Assembly: GCA_009995225.1 (NCBI GenBank)
Contig: JAACPW010000003.1
Location: 62,001-126,000, forward strand
DNA length: 64,000 nt
Source: Sphingomonadales bacterium
Lineage (GTDB): Bacteria > Pseudomonadota > Alphaproteobacteria > Sphingomonadales > Sphingomonadaceae
Direction of reading: 5' to 3'
The position numbers and the translations under genes were made by a program. Positions 1 through 9,188 of the stretch are shown here, piece by piece (position 1 is the stretch's first letter; each line of letters begins with the position of its first letter). Under the pieces are notes generated by a model. That model was not told the DNA's origin. It saw only the letters and a list, made by a program, of their open reading frames with translations, and ran no database searches.

Positions 1-1
1 G

Positions 2-316
2 CGCATCGCGATTGCCCGTGCCCTGTGGCAGGCAGGGCCGGAGAGCTTCCTGGCGAATGGCGAGGCGGACGCGCCCGGCGCCGATCGCCAGCCCATTCTG
101 CTTTCGGCGCAATGCGCCGCAGCCAATGGTGCCAGCCATGTGATCCTGGCCGATGGCACCTTTCGTGACAGTCCCGGCTTTGCCCGCGTCTTCTTGCTGT
201 TCCCGCCCGAGGCAGCACCGACCGCCCGCGTGGCATGGCGCGCGCATGACGGGCGCGATGACGTTACCCGCGCCTATTTCGCGCAGGAAGATGGCCGCTG
301 GGTCAAGAAGGCCTGA
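2..316 (+). CDS. holC: DNA polymerase III subunit chi, C-terminal part (5' end outside the window)
   Basis: The frame is open from the window edge and gives 104 visible residues ending in VKKA. In the replicase, chi binds psi and links the clamp loader to SSB. The visible part resembles alphaproteobacterial chi C-termini: a FLANG segment, a QPILLS strand, an ANGASHVILADG strand, and a tail ending W(R)...EDGRWVKKA. The position shortly upstream of ndk fits, since holC and ndk are often neighbours in alphaproteobacteria. The assignment rests on recalled family resemblance and context. The N-terminal half is missing, so catalytic or binding residues cannot be checked. Confidence 0.72.
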   Translation, partial: RIAIARALWQAGPESFLANGEADAPGADRQPILLSAQCAAANGASHVILADGTFRDSPGFARVFLLFPPEAAPTARVAWRAHDGRDDVTRAYFAQEDGRWVKKA

Positions 317-400
317 GGCCATCGCCGCTCGCGAAAAGCTTGCCTCGAGGCGGCTGATGAGAGATGCTCTGATCCGTTCTTGCGACTGGGGGGTTGGGCG

Positions 401-925
401 ATGAAGCGGATGCAGCGGATTGGTGCAGGGGGTGCTTACCTGGCGTTGCTGGTGATGCTGGCGGCTTGCGGTTCGGAAACGTCGGGCGAATTCACCACCG
501 AAGATGGTGAGAATGCCGAATACACCGTCGACAAGGCGACGGGCGAAACCAGCATGACGATCAAGGGCAAGGACGGCACGGCGACCTTGCGTTCGGGCGC
601 GGACGTGCCTGTGTCTCTGCCGGATGGGTTCAGCCTGTTTCCGGGATCGACGGTGGTCAGCAACACGGTCGTCAATCAGCCCGATGGGCAGGGCACGATG
701 GTCGCCTTCGAGGCCCCGGCGCCCGCCGACACCGTGATCGCCCACTACCGCGAACAAGCCGAGGCCGCCGGGTTCGACATTCAGATTGAGATGAACACCA
801 ATGGCACGGCAATGGTCGGGGGTGAGCGCAAGGCGGACAGCGCCTCGTTTTCGATCACCGCCACCGCAGGCGATGAAAGCGGCACGGCAGGGCAGATTAT
901 CATCGGCACCAGACTACGCGGCTAA
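401..925 (+). CDS. Putative lipoprotein of unknown function
   Basis: A 174-residue protein. The N-terminus has basic residues, a hydrophobic stretch and a lipobox (MLAAC, Cys23), so it is probably a lipoprotein exported by Sec and lipidated. The mature part is rich in Gly, Ala, Thr and acidic residues, with repeated TTEDG/TVDKATGE-like beta segments and no motif I recognise. I prefer the ATG at 401 to the upstream TTG at 380 because it puts the basic MKRMQR stretch directly before the hydrophobic core. It lies between holC and ndk on the same strand. Function unknown. Confidence 0.75.
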   Translation: MKRMQRIGAGGAYLALLVMLAACGSETSGEFTTEDGENAEYTVDKATGETSMTIKGKDGTATLRSGADVPVSLPDGFSLFPGSTVVSNTVVNQPDGQGTMVAFEAPAPADTVIAHYREQAEAAGFDIQIEMNTNGTAMVGGERKADSASFSITATAGDESGTAGQIIIGTRLRG

Positions 926-1075
926 CGCCCTCCAACCTTCGTGAAAACGTGGTCTGGCTGCCCGGGAACGATGCCGGTGCGCGGGCACGTGCGCAGGCGC
1001 TTGCCATTTTGCAGCGCAACATCTACGGGCGCGGCCAATATCCCGTAATAAAAAGACGTTCACAGGAGCATTATC

Positions 1076-1498
1076 ATGGCGGTCACCCGCACCTTTTCGA
1101 TCATCAAGCCCGACGCCACCCGTCGCAACCTGACCGGCGCGGTCACCAAGATGCTGGAAGATGCCGGCCTGCGCGTTGTCGCGTCGAAGCGTATCCACAT
1201 GACCCGCGAACAGGCCGAAGGCTTCTACGGCGTGCACCGTGAGCGTCCCTTCTTCGGCGAACTCGTCGACTTCATGATGAGCGAGCCGGTTGTGGTTCAG
1301 GTGCTTGAAGGCGAAGACGCCGTCGCCAAGAACCGCGAAGTGATGGGCGCGACCAACCCCGCCGACGCCGCGCCGGGCACGATCCGCAAGGAACTGGCGC
1401 TCTCGATTGGTGAAAACACCGTCCACGGTTCGGATTCGGAAGAGAACGCCGCGATCGAAATCGATTTCTTCTTCAAGCCTGAAGAACTCGTCGGCTAA
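1076..1498 (+). CDS. ndk: Nucleoside diphosphate kinase
   Basis: A 140-residue enzyme, full length for the bacterial family. It transfers the gamma phosphate from ATP to nucleoside diphosphates through a phospho-histidine, balancing NTP and dNTP pools in the cytoplasm. Visible landmarks are the KPDA motif at residues 11-14, the RPFF segment near 57-60 and the catalytic histidine at 117 in NTVHGSDS. An AGGAG ribosome binding site at 1064-1068 fixes the ATG. A strong intrinsic terminator follows, so the gene ends its transcription unit. Confidence 0.97.
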   Translation: MAVTRTFSIIKPDATRRNLTGAVTKMLEDAGLRVVASKRIHMTREQAEGFYGVHRERPFFGELVDFMMSEPVVVQVLEGEDAVAKNREVMGATNPADAAPGTIRKELALSIGENTVHGSDSEENAAIEIDFFFKPEELVG

Positions 1499-1523
1499 CT
1501 GTTTGCCCTCGTTGAAATGCACA

Positions 1524-1551
1524 GGGCCGTCCCGCGAGGGGCGGCCCTTTT
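1524..1551 (+). terminator. Rho-independent terminator after ndk
   Basis: A ten-pair stem (1524-1533 with 1538-1547, one T-G wobble) closes a GCGA tetraloop of the stable GNRA class and is followed by TTTT at 1548-1551. It starts 25 bases after the ndk stop codon and lies just before the convergent sulfotransferase gene. Confidence 0.9.
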
Positions 1552-1567
1552 GCGATGTGCGCCGTCA

Positions 1568-2797
1568 TCAGCCGGTATTGGAAAAACGGGCAAGCTGGGC
1601 GGCGTGGGCGTGATGGTGTCCGCCTTGGCTGGCCGCCATGACCCGGCGCATCGCCGCGAGCGCCTGCGGGGTCAACGGTACAGCCAGATCTGTGTAAACG
1701 CGCGCAATTGCAGACTGCCAATCCGCGTTGAGATCATCGAACCTCGCCTGCGCGACCGGCCCCTGCCAATTGGCCAGCGCCCTGGCCATGCGTGCCTCAC
1801 GCAGGGCAATCTTGTGCTCCCACCGCGCTTCGATTGCGGCGAGGCTGCAGGTGTCGCACTGCATCGCCATCTGGTTAGCCGCAAGGCTGACCGCGCTTCT
1901 GAGGACCGCGTCATGCGCCCGGTGCGCGATCACCAGCCGCGCATCGGGAAACTGCGCAAGCAAGGTCGCCAGATCCTCGGTGAAGGCGGGGACTTTCAGA
2001 ACGCGTGGGAGGTCCGCAACGCCGCGCGAAGCGGCATCGGTGCGCAGGATGCGGGTGAATTCGCGATAGATCGGGGCCGGATCGCGCGTCTCGCTCCATC
2101 CCGAATAGGTCGGGATATGCCACTGTGATTCGTAAATCGAATGGTGGAGCGCGGCGGAAATCCATGCCAGCTCCTCCTCGACCCCGTTTGCGGTCATCGG
2201 GTGGATCGATTGCATCCACGGATTGAGCGTGCCCAGCATTGCGAGCTCAACCGCGGCCCTGACGCGGTTGAGGCCAAGCCGCGCTCCACGGCGCGCGGGC
2301 ACGGGATGATAGGCATCGCAATAGCGGGTATGCGAATGGGCCGGATCAGCGGCGAGCAGGGTGTGAATGCGGGTGGTTCCGCTGCGCATGTGGCCGATGA
2401 CGATGATCGGCGGGGCCAGCGGCGTTTCCAGCAATTCTGGCCGATCACGCCAGAGCGCGCCGAAGGCCAGCCGGTTCTTCACGGCGCGCGACAATTGTCC
2501 CCAGGCCATCGCCTTGCCCAGCGGGTTGAGGTTCGCTTCGGCGTCCAGCGCCTTGCACAAACGCGCCAATCTTTCGCGGAAATCGGCCACGTCTTCTTCG
2601 CTGCGCCCGCCATGTTCCACCGCCTCTGCCCGCGCACCGTAGAGCTTGGTCGCGGTCGCCCATAGCGCATCGGGATCAAGATCGGGCTGGGGTAACCATC
2701 CCTTCGACCACGCCTTATCGAGAAAGGTGTTGGCCCGTTCGGCTAAGGGGCCACGCGCCAGCAGATGCGGTCGAACGGGCGGGGCGCGTGCTACCAT
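1568..2797 (-). CDS. Sulfotransferase family protein
   Basis: A 409-residue protein of the Sulfotransfer_3 type, which transfers sulfate from PAPS to an acceptor. The 5'-phosphosulfate-binding loop GHMRSGTT is at about 135-142, after a beta strand (PPIIVI). A later RLVIAHRAHD segment fits the 3'-phosphate-binding region. The 130-residue N-terminal extension before the P-loop is helical and is usual in this bacterial subfamily. The ATG at 2797 shares one base with the purN stop (TGATG), so translation is probably coupled; a longer frame upstream is only purN read out of frame. The acceptor cannot be inferred. Nothing else nearby concerns sulfur. Confidence 0.82.
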   Translation of the reverse strand: MVARAPPVRPHLLARGPLAERANTFLDKAWSKGWLPQPDLDPDALWATATKLYGARAEAVEHGGRSEEDVADFRERLARLCKALDAEANLNPLGKAMAWGQLSRAVKNRLAFGALWRDRPELLETPLAPPIIVIGHMRSGTTRIHTLLAADPAHSHTRYCDAYHPVPARRGARLGLNRVRAAVELAMLGTLNPWMQSIHPMTANGVEEELAWISAALHHSIYESQWHIPTYSGWSETRDPAPIYREFTRILRTDAASRGVADLPRVLKVPAFTEDLATLLAQFPDARLVIAHRAHDAVLRSAVSLAANQMAMQCDTCSLAAIEARWEHKIALREARMARALANWQGPVAQARFDDLNADWQSAIARVYTDLAVPLTPQALAAMRRVMAASQGGHHHAHAAQLARFSNTG

Positions 2798-3762
2798 CAG
2801 AACGTGTCCGCGATATCCAGCAGCCGTGTCAGTCGCTTGGGTGCCGCGCTGCGCCAACTGCGCTGGAGCCAGGTGGCGATTTCATCCCAATCCACGCCCG
2901 GCCGGTTGAGGATGATCCCCACCCAGCCGCTCGCGCCATAATAGGCGGGCTTGAAATAGACCTCCGGCTGCGTTTCCACCAGGTTCAGCAATTCGTCCAT
3001 CGACCCGGTGCGCGCCAGCAGCGCGATGTGCGGCGTGCCGTGGTGCTGATCGGCGAAATAGGCGAAATACTTGCCGGTTTTCTCGCCGCCGACCCGAAAG
3101 CCGGGGCTGCCGTGGCTTTCGCGTTCGTCGGTTTCGGGCAGGGCGAGGGCGTGTTCACGCAGCCGCGCCAGAAGCGCAGACGGATCGCGCCATCGTCCGA
3201 CATATTCGGCCACGGCCCGCGGATAGAGCTGATGTTCGGCCAGCTTGACGCGGCTTGCCAGGCTTTCGGGCGTATCGCCGGTCACGATCGGCACCCGCAC
3301 CTGCGCCAGCACTTCGCCCGCATCGAGTTCGGGCGTGACCAGATGCACGCTCGTCCCGGCATGGCTGTCACCTGCCGTAAGCGCGCGGGCATGGGTGTCC
3401 AGCCCTTTGTAAAGCGGGAGCAGCGAGGGGTGGATATTGAGCATCTGGCCTTGCCACCGCTGCACGAAAGCGTCCGAGAGGATCCGCATATAGCCCGCCA
3501 GCACGATATATTCCGCATCCGCCTCCCGCACGGCGGCTTCCATGGCGGCATCATGCGCTTCGCGAGTCATCCCTTTGTGGGGCAGGGCGAAGGTGGCAAT
3601 TCCTTCAGCTGCCGCCAGTTTTAGTCCGGGCGCCTCCGGATCATTGCTGGCGACCAGCACGACATCATAGGCGCAGTCTCCGATTCGGCTGGCATAGACA
3701 AGCGCGGCCATATTGGTGCCGGCGCCCGAAATCAGCACAGCGATGCGAGCCTTTTCAGCCAA
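2797..3762 (-). CDS. purN: Phosphoribosylglycinamide formyltransferase fused to a MmcQ/YjbR-like domain
   Basis: A 321-residue protein with two parts. Residues 1-190 are PurN, which formylates GAR with 10-formyl-THF in purine synthesis. They carry the phosphate-binding loop SGAGTN (12-17), the active-site segment NIHPSLLP with Asn109 and His111, and Asp147 in the ELDAGE segment. Residues about 215-321 match the MmcQ/YjbR fold ([47 protein letters not shown]). The chosen start is a TTG at 3762, eight bases inside the end of purM. It keeps the first beta strand (RIAVLIS) intact, whereas the next GTG would cut it. PurN alone is about 200 residues, so the tail is clearly extra. Confidence 0.93.
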   Translation of the reverse strand: MAEKARIAVLISGAGTNMAALVYASRIGDCAYDVVLVASNDPEAPGLKLAAAEGIATFALPHKGMTREAHDAAMEAAVREADAEYIVLAGYMRILSDAFVQRWQGQMLNIHPSLLPLYKGLDTHARALTAGDSHAGTSVHLVTPELDAGEVLAQVRVPIVTGDTPESLASRVKLAEHQLYPRAVAEYVGRWRDPSALLARLREHALALPETDERESHGSPGFRVGGEKTGKYFAYFADQHHGTPHIALLARTGSMDELLNLVETQPEVYFKPAYYGASGWVGIILNRPGVDWDEIATWLQRSWRSAAPKRLTRLLDIADTF

Positions 3763-4876
3763 GGTGGGTGGCGTCCCAATCGGCTTTCGCTGCCCAGGTT
3801 TCCACCGACCCGCGCACGGTGCAGCCCTTGTCGCCCGCTTCGATCCGGCCGACGGTAAAGACGGTCTCGCCTGCGGCCTCAAGGCGCGCGGTGACATCCG
3901 TGACCTTATCTGCTGCAACGGCCAGCACCATGCCGACCCCGCAGTTGAAGGTGCGCGCCATTTCCTGCGGCTCGATCTGCCCTTGCGCTTGCAGGAACGC
4001 CATCAGCCGCGGCTGGGGCCACAGATCGGCATCGACGTGCGCGTGGGTGCCATCGGGCAGAATGCGCGGGATGTTTTCAAGCAAACCGCCGCCGGTGATG
4101 TGGGCAAGCGCGTGGATTTGCCCGTCACGGATCAAAGGCAGCAGGCTTGTGACATAGATTCGCGTCGGCGCGATCAGCGCGTCGATCAGCAATTGGTCCT
4201 GATCGAACAGGGCGGGGCGGTTCAGTTTCCAGCCCTTGTCCGCTGCGAGCCTGCGCACCAGCGAATAGCCGTTGGAATGCACGCCGGAGGACGCAAGGCC
4301 CAGCAGCACGTCGCTCGGTGCAACCTTGTCGCCCGTCAACTGCTCGCCGCGCTCGACCGCGCCCACGCAGAAGCCAGCAAGGTCATAGTCTCCGGGCGCA
4401 TACATTCCCGGCATCTCGGCAGTCTCGCCGCCGATCAGCGCGCAGCCGGCGATCTTGCAGCCTTCCGCAATACCCGCGACCACGCGGGTTGCCACACCGT
4501 TCTCCAGTTTGCCGGTGGCGAAATAATCGAGGAAGAACAGCGGTTCGGCCCCTTGCACGATCAAATCGTTGACGCACATGGCAACCAGATCGATGCCGAC
4601 CGTGTCATGGCGGTCATGTTCGATCGCCAGCTTCAGCTTGGTGCCGACACCGTCATTCGCTGCCACCAGCAGGGGATCGTTATATCCAGCCGCCTTAGGA
4701 TCGAAAAACCCGCCAAATCCCCCCAGTTCGCTAGTCGCACCGGGGCGCGCGGTGGCCTTTGCCAGCGGGGCGATGGCCCTGACCAGCGCGTTGCCCGCGG
4801 CGATGGATACGCCCGCATCGGCGTAGGTGTAGCCAGTGCCTTGCGGCGCGCTCTCGTCAGTTGTCCCCGAAGTCAT
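3755..4876 (-). CDS. purM: Phosphoribosylformylglycinamidine cyclo-ligase (AIR synthetase)
   Basis: A 373-residue enzyme that closes the imidazole ring, turning FGAM into AIR with ATP. Family marks are [13 protein letters not shown] near the start, the glycine-rich [12 protein letters not shown] strand, the [11 protein letters not shown] motif and the [14 protein letters not shown] segment. The ATG at 4876 gives the expected N-terminus; the frame stays open further upstream, but that stretch lies over the divergent gene. purM overlaps purN by eight bases, and purM-purN-sulfotransferase form one minus-strand unit. It diverges from the DUF2066-like gene across 69 bases. Confidence 0.97.
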   Translation of the reverse strand: MTSGTTDESAPQGTGYTYADAGVSIAAGNALVRAIAPLAKATARPGATSELGGFGGFFDPKAAGYNDPLLVAANDGVGTKLKLAIEHDRHDTVGIDLVAMCVNDLIVQGAEPLFFLDYFATGKLENGVATRVVAGIAEGCKIAGCALIGGETAEMPGMYAPGDYDLAGFCVGAVERGEQLTGDKVAPSDVLLGLASSGVHSNGYSLVRRLAADKGWKLNRPALFDQDQLLIDALIAPTRIYVTSLLPLIRDGQIHALAHITGGGLLENIPRILPDGTHAHVDADLWPQPRLMAFLQAQGQIEPQEMARTFNCGVGMVLAVAADKVTDVTARLEAAGETVFTVGRIEAGDKGCTVRGSVETWAAKADWDATHLG

Positions 4877-4945
4877 GCACGCCGCTTTAGCCTTTCGCGC
4901 TTGGAATTCCACTCGCCATTGGGCAAAGGACAAGCGATTTTCCCC

Positions 4946-6235
4946 ATGAGCGATCCGCTTTCTCCTTCCGGCCCCCGTGTGGCCTTCCTTCGGCCCCTGC
5001 GGCGCTGGCTCGGCGGGGCCGTGTTTGCGATGGCGTTGCTGGGCGGCGGCTACACGCTGTGGGCGCAGATCGCAGGCGAGCGCGGCATTGCGCCGACCGC
5101 TGCCAGCGCCGACATCGAGGTCAAGGGCGTCAGCGTCGATGTCCAAGGCAAAAGCGCCGAGGATGCCCGCGCAAACGGCTGGCGCGAGGCGCAGCGCAAG
5201 GCGTGGGAGAAGCTGAAAGGCCCCAAGCTGTCCGACAGCCAGCTCGATGGGCTCGTGTCAGCGATCGTCATTGAGCGGGAGCGGCTCGGGCCGCGGCGGT
5301 ATATTGCCACGTTGGGCGTGGTGTTTGATCGCAGCCGTGCAGGGTCTTATCTTGGTGGAGCGGAGCGTCAGGTGCGTTCGGCCCCGCTTCTGCTCATCCC
5401 GGTGCAGGAGTCGGGCGGTGCCTACATCACGTTTGAACAGCGCACCCCCTGGCAGCGCGCATGGGCCGAGTTCAATCCGGGGGCGAGCCGGATCGATTAC
5501 GTCCGTCTGTCGGGCGCGGGAGGTGATTCGGTGCTGGTCAATTTCGGCCAGACGACTCGCCGCAGCCGGGCATGGTGGCGCTCGGCGCTTGACCAGTATG
5601 GCGCGACCGATGTGCTGATGGCCTTCGCCCGGCTCGACTACCAGTTCCCCGGCGGGCCGGTCAGCGGCACCTTCACCGCGCGTTACGGCCCGGACAGCCG
5701 CCCGCTCGAAACATTCACGCTCGAAGCTGATAGCCAGGATGCGCTGCCGGCGATGCTGGTGCAGGCGGTCGAGCGAATGGATGGAATTTTCACCGCTGCG
5801 CTTGCCTCGGGCAAATTGCGCCCCGATCCCAGTCTCAGGTTCGGGTCCGGCGGCACCATGGATCTGGCGATCGAGCAGTTGATCGAGATCGGCCGTGCGG
5901 CGCGGGCGCGCAACGCTGCCGCGGCTGCCGCAGCAGCGGCTGGCGTGCCACGGATCGAAGCCGAACCTGTCACGGGGATCGAACCGGGCGAAGCCGCAGC
6001 GCGCAACATCACCGTTCAGTTTGCGACGCCCGATGCAGCCGCGTTCGACACCGCGCTGGGCGCCGTGCGGGCCACCGGCGGTGTGCGCGGCGTGGGTGTC
6101 ACCAGCACCGCAATCGGTGGCACATCGGTCATGAGCGTGAGCTTTGGCGGAACACTGGAAGACCTCGCCGCAGCCCTCGAAGCGCGCGGGTTTACCGTCC
6201 GCCGGGGGCCGAACGCGCTCGCCATCAGTCGCTGA
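4946..6235 (+). CDS. DUF2066-like exported or membrane-anchored protein
   Basis: A 429-residue protein. An N-terminal hydrophobic segment (about 22-40) after an Arg-rich start marks a signal anchor or signal peptide. Residues about 55-260 resemble DUF2066: a [20 protein letters not shown] beta-alpha unit, a helix ending in a [10 protein letters not shown] segment, then [11 protein letters not shown] poly-Ala linker (near 318-330) leads to a ferredoxin-like C-terminus ([20 protein letters not shown] and a matching second half) of the kind annotated as heavy-metal-associated-like, but no CxxC metal motif is present. Its place between purM and hda mirrors gammaproteobacteria, where DUF2066 genes sit between those same genes. 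The frame stays open far upstream, but that part overlaps purM. Function unknown. Confidence 0.72.
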   Translation: MSDPLSPSGPRVAFLRPLRRWLGGAVFAMALLGGGYTLWAQIAGERGIAPTAASADIEVKGVSVDVQGKSAEDARANGWREAQRKAWEKLKGPKLSDSQLDGLVSAIVIERERLGPRRYIATLGVVFDRSRAGSYLGGAERQVRSAPLLLIPVQESGGAYITFEQRTPWQRAWAEFNPGASRIDYVRLSGAGGDSVLVNFGQTTRRSRAWWRSALDQYGATDVLMAFARLDYQFPGGPVSGTFTARYGPDSRPLETFTLEADSQDALPAMLVQAVERMDGIFTAALASGKLRPDPSLRFGSGGTMDLAIEQLIEIGRAARARNAAAAAAAAAGVPRIEAEPVTGIEPGEAAARNITVQFATPDAAAFDTALGAVRATGGVRGVGVTSTAIGGTSVMSVSFGGTLEDLAAALEARGFTVRRGPNALAISR

Positions 6236-6255
6236 GCCGCATAGGTAGCGGTGCG

Positions 6256-6909
6256 ATGGTTGAGCCCTCCCAGATAGCCCTGCCGCTTTGCGCGCGCATG
6301 CCCGCCGGGGCGCAGCGGATTGTCGTCGGCTCGGCCAATCGGGCAGCGATTGAAGCCTTGCAGGGGCCGATGCGCTGGCCATTCCACGTTGCCGTGCTGA
6401 CCGGTCCGCCGCGCTCGGGCAAAAGCCTGTTGGGTCGGTGGGCGCGCAGTTATCATGGCGAAGGTGGGCTCGACGTGATCGACGATGCGGAACAGCTGGA
6501 TGAAACGGCGCTCTTCCATCGCTGGAATGCGGTGCAGCAAGGGGGAAGCCGAGAGGGCGAGGCGTTGTTGTTGATCGCCAACTCCGATCCTTTGGGCGGT
6601 GGCTGGCGGATCACCCTGCCGGATCTGGCTTCGCGCATCGGTGGATCATTGCAGCTTGCGATCCGTCCGCCAGACGACGAGATGGCCCGTGAACTCATTC
6701 TGGCCCACGCCGAGCAACGCGGCCTGAGCCTGCCGGACGGCGCGGCGGACTATCTGGTTCCCCGGACAGAGCGCAGCTTTGCGGCGATCGAGGCGCTGGT
6801 TGCGGCAATCGACCGGATTTCCCTTGAACGCCAGACGCCTGCCACCATGTCCGTGTGGCGCGCTGCGCTCGAGGTCTTGCATGGCCCCGAACAGCAACGC
6901 CTGTTCTAG
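6256..6909 (+). CDS. hdaA: DnaA-inactivating regulator Hda/HdaA
   Basis: A 217-residue DnaA-like AAA+ protein without DnaA's DNA-binding domain. Hda acts with the DNA-loaded sliding clamp to stimulate ATP hydrolysis by DnaA and so prevents over-initiation. Residues 6-11 read QIALPL, a good match to the clamp-binding consensus QL(S/P)LPL. The Walker A loop GPPRSGKS is at 50-57, an IDDAEQLDE Walker B-like segment follows, and SDPLGGGWRITLPDLASRI matches the Hda sensor 1 to box VII region. It starts 20 bases after the DUF2066-like gene, so they are probably cotranscribed. Confidence 0.9.
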   Translation: MVEPSQIALPLCARMPAGAQRIVVGSANRAAIEALQGPMRWPFHVAVLTGPPRSGKSLLGRWARSYHGEGGLDVIDDAEQLDETALFHRWNAVQQGGSREGEALLLIANSDPLGGGWRITLPDLASRIGGSLQLAIRPPDDEMARELILAHAEQRGLSLPDGAADYLVPRTERSFAAIEALVAAIDRISLERQTPATMSVWRAALEVLHGPEQQRLF

Positions 6910-6956
6910 GCGCTGCGCATTGCATCGCGCAGGTTTTGATGGGAATATGACGGGCC

Positions 6957-7700
6957 ATGTTTGACCGGCTGATCAGCTATCTCGACTCTGTGCGGGCCCG
7001 CGACCCGGCGCCGCGTTCGCGCTGGGAAATTCTGCTTTACCCTGGCGTGCTTGCGCTAGGGCTGCACCGCGTGGCGCATTGGCTGTTTGAAGCGCGGTTG
7101 TATTTCCTTGCGCGGTTTATCAACCATGTCTCGCGGGCGTTGACCGCGATCGACATTCACCCCGGTGCGACCATTGGCAAGAACTTCTTCATCGACCACG
7201 GCTTCACCGTCATCGGCGAGACGGCCGAGATCGGTGACAATGTCACCATCTATCAATGTGTCACGCTGGGTGGTTCCAATCCCACCAATGGCAAAGGTGG
7301 CAAACGTCACCCGACATTGCAGGACAATGTCATCATCGGTTCGGGCGCGCAGATCATCGGGCCGATTGTCGTGGGAGAACGTGCGCGGGTCGGCGCCAAT
7401 GCAGTTGTCACCGACGATGTGCCGGCGGGCGCAACCATGATCGGATTGAAGGCCCGCTCCACCCTTGTGCCTGCCGAGGAATGGCTGCGTGAATTCATCC
7501 CCTATGGCACGCCATGCGATGATCCGCCCTGCGATGAGCAGGGCCGGGCGCGCGGTGACTGTGTTGAGCGGCTTGAAGCGGAGCTGGCCGTGATGCGCGA
7601 GGAGATGGCGGTGATCAAAGCGATGCTGGCCGACCGTGCCGCGCCGACCCCCATCACGCCTGAACCCGTGCATCTCCACAAGCGCGCGGCCGAGGAGTGA
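6957..7700 (+). CDS. cysE: Serine O-acetyltransferase, EpsC type
   Basis: A 247-residue acetyltransferase making O-acetylserine from serine and acetyl-CoA, the first step of cysteine synthesis. A short N-terminal helical region is followed from about residue 58 by left-handed beta-helix hexapeptide repeats, with the signature IDIHPGATIGKNFFIDHG and the GGSNPTNGKGGKRHPT loop near the active site. It lacks the long N-terminal domain of E. coli CysE, as in the EpsC subgroup. The last 70 residues form a charged helical tail (ERLEAELAVMREEMAVIKAML) that could be a coiled coil. DUF2794 follows five bases later. Confidence 0.93.
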   Translation: MFDRLISYLDSVRARDPAPRSRWEILLYPGVLALGLHRVAHWLFEARLYFLARFINHVSRALTAIDIHPGATIGKNFFIDHGFTVIGETAEIGDNVTIYQCVTLGGSNPTNGKGGKRHPTLQDNVIIGSGAQIIGPIVVGERARVGANAVVTDDVPAGATMIGLKARSTLVPAEEWLREFIPYGTPCDDPPCDEQGRARGDCVERLEAELAVMREEMAVIKAMLADRAAPTPITPEPVHLHKRAAEE

Positions 7701-7704
7701 TCGC

Positions 7705-8073
7705 TTGAAGAGCGGTTCGCAGACCCCTGCGCTATCGGGACAGGTGCTGTCGTTTCCCGCCCGGGCGACCAATCAGGTCGGCTTCGAACGGGTCGAATTG
7801 CAGCGCATCCTCGACCTGTATGGTCGCATGGTGGCGGCTGGCCAATGGCGCGACTATGCCATGGACTTCGATGCCAACGCAGCAACCTTCGCTGCTTTTC
7901 GTCGTGCGGCAGAGCGTCCTCAGGCCCGGCTGGAAAAGCGTCCGGCGCTGCGATCCAAACAAGGGATGTGGACGCTCTACGGCGAACACGGCCAGGTGTT
8001 GAAGCGCGGCCATGATCTCGCCAACGTGCTTGCGCCAATGGAGCGCAAGTTGCTGAAGGCGGTTGATGACTAG
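7705..8073 (+). CDS. DUF2794 family protein
   Basis: A 122-residue cytoplasmic protein of the alphaproteobacterial DUF2794 family. It shows the family core FERVELQRILDLYGRMVAAGQWRDY, split by an MDF segment, and the closing ALRSKQGMWTLYGEHGQVLKRG-like region before a short acidic end. The start is a TTG at 7705, supported by AGGAG at 7693-7697 inside the end of cysE and by family N-termini; no ATG lies closer. It follows cysE by four bases and ends just before a strong terminator. Function unknown. Confidence 0.88.
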   Translation: MKSGSQTPALSGQVLSFPARATNQVGFERVELQRILDLYGRMVAAGQWRDYAMDFDANAATFAAFRRAAERPQARLEKRPALRSKQGMWTLYGEHGQVLKRGHDLANVLAPMERKLLKAVDD

Positions 8074-8082
8074 CGCAAAAAA

Positions 8083-8114
8083 GGCCCGATCCGGAAACCG
8101 GATCGGGCCTTTTT
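8083..8114. terminator. Bidirectional intrinsic terminator between DUF2794 and SDR genes
   Basis: A perfect 12-pair stem (8083-8094 with 8098-8109) closes an AAA loop. It is flanked by six A upstream (8077-8082) and five T downstream (8110-8114), so it can stop transcription from both convergent genes. Confidence 0.95.
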
Positions 8115-8133
8115 GAAATCAGACGATGTCGGC

Positions 8134-9063
8134 TTAGCCGCGTGCGCTGGCGGGGCCGGTGCCGGTGACCTTCTGCATCGCCTTCAGGATGTTGCCCGAT
8201 TGCTCGCTACCCGATTGCGGGGCGATGAGGTTGGTGAAGGCGTTGATCTCATCCCAGCGGGCAGCGAAGCCTTCAACCGTTCGGTCTTCGTCCTTCAGCC
8301 ACACGGCATCGTTCATCACAGTCCACGAAGAGTGGAAGCCGCCCGCGCCCGCGCCGACGATGGCGTTGCTGGGCGCGTCTTCGCTGACGAGGAACAGCGC
8401 GGCAGGAACAACGTTTTCCGGCGCGAACAGCTTGAAGGCTTCTTCGGGGAACAGGTCTTCGGTCATGCGGGTGCCCGCGACCGGCGACAGCGTGTTGCAG
8501 CGCACGTTATATTTCGCGCCTTCGAGTGACAGCGTCTTGGTCAGACCCGCAAGGCCCAGCTTGGCCGCGCCGTAATTGGCCTGGCCGAAATTGCCGAACA
8601 ACCCGGTCGAGGATGCGGTCATCAGGATGCGGCCATAGCCCTGCTCGCGCATCAGTTCCCAGCACGCCTTGGTGGCGAAGGCCGATCCGGTGAGGTGGAC
8701 CTTGACGACGAATTCAAAATCGGCCGGGTCCATCTTCACGAAGGTCTTGTCGCGCAACACGCCCGCGTTGTTGATGAGGACATGGACGCCGCCCCACTTC
8801 TGCTTGGCGTCGGCGACCATTTTTTCCATCTGGTCGAATTCGGTGACGCTGCCGCCATTCGCCATGGCTTCGCCGCCCATCGCCTCGATTTCGGCGACGA
8901 CCTGCGCGGCGGCGTCCGATGTGCCGGTGCCGTCACGCGATCCGCCCAGATCATTGACGACAACCTTCGCGCCGCGGCGTGCGAGTTCAAGCGCGTAGGC
9001 TTTGCCAAGCCCGCCGCCTGCGCCGGTGACGATGGCAACCTTGTCTTTGAAGCTGATGGTCAT
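8134..9063 (-). CDS. Short-chain dehydrogenase, peroxisomal MFE-2 (3-hydroxyacyl-CoA dehydrogenase)-like
   Basis: A 309-residue NAD(P)-dependent SDR. The nucleotide-binding motif TGAGGGLG is at 13-20, NNAG at 98-101, and the catalytic Ser151/152, Tyr164 and Lys168 (YGAAK) are present. The long form, with a [13 protein letters not shown] insert after beta-2 and a [11 protein letters not shown] tail, is typical of the dehydrogenase domain of multifunctional enzyme 2. A role in acyl-CoA beta-oxidation is therefore likely, though the substrate is not shown by context. An AGGAG site precedes the ATG. It is a single-gene unit ending at the shared terminator. Confidence 0.88.
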   Translation of the reverse strand: MTISFKDKVAIVTGAGGGLGKAYALELARRGAKVVVNDLGGSRDGTGTSDAAAQVVAEIEAMGGEAMANGGSVTEFDQMEKMVADAKQKWGGVHVLINNAGVLRDKTFVKMDPADFEFVVKVHLTGSAFATKACWELMREQGYGRILMTASSTGLFGNFGQANYGAAKLGLAGLTKTLSLEGAKYNVRCNTLSPVAGTRMTEDLFPEEAFKLFAPENVVPAALFLVSEDAPSNAIVGAGAGGFHSSWTVMNDAVWLKDEDRTVEGFAARWDEINAFTNLIAPQSGSEQSGNILKAMQKVTGTGPASARG

Positions 9064-9188
9064 GGGTGTTTCTCCTGTCCAAAGAAGCGGCGCGGTTTAC
9101 GCCTGCGTAAAGCGATTTTGCGGGCGCTGCGTGGCACTTTCGACGCCGCCTTGCAACAGCCGAACTGACAGGGTGCGATGCCGTAGGG

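Noticed and set aside
3713..4945. N-terminal extension of the DUF2066-like frame
   Set aside because: It lies over purM and its divergent promoter region; the signal-anchor sequence begins at the ATG at 4946.
5905..5945. GCN-type repeat in the DUF2066-like gene
   Set aside because: It encodes an alanine-rich linker with mixed codons, common in high-GC genomes, and is not a true tandem repeat.
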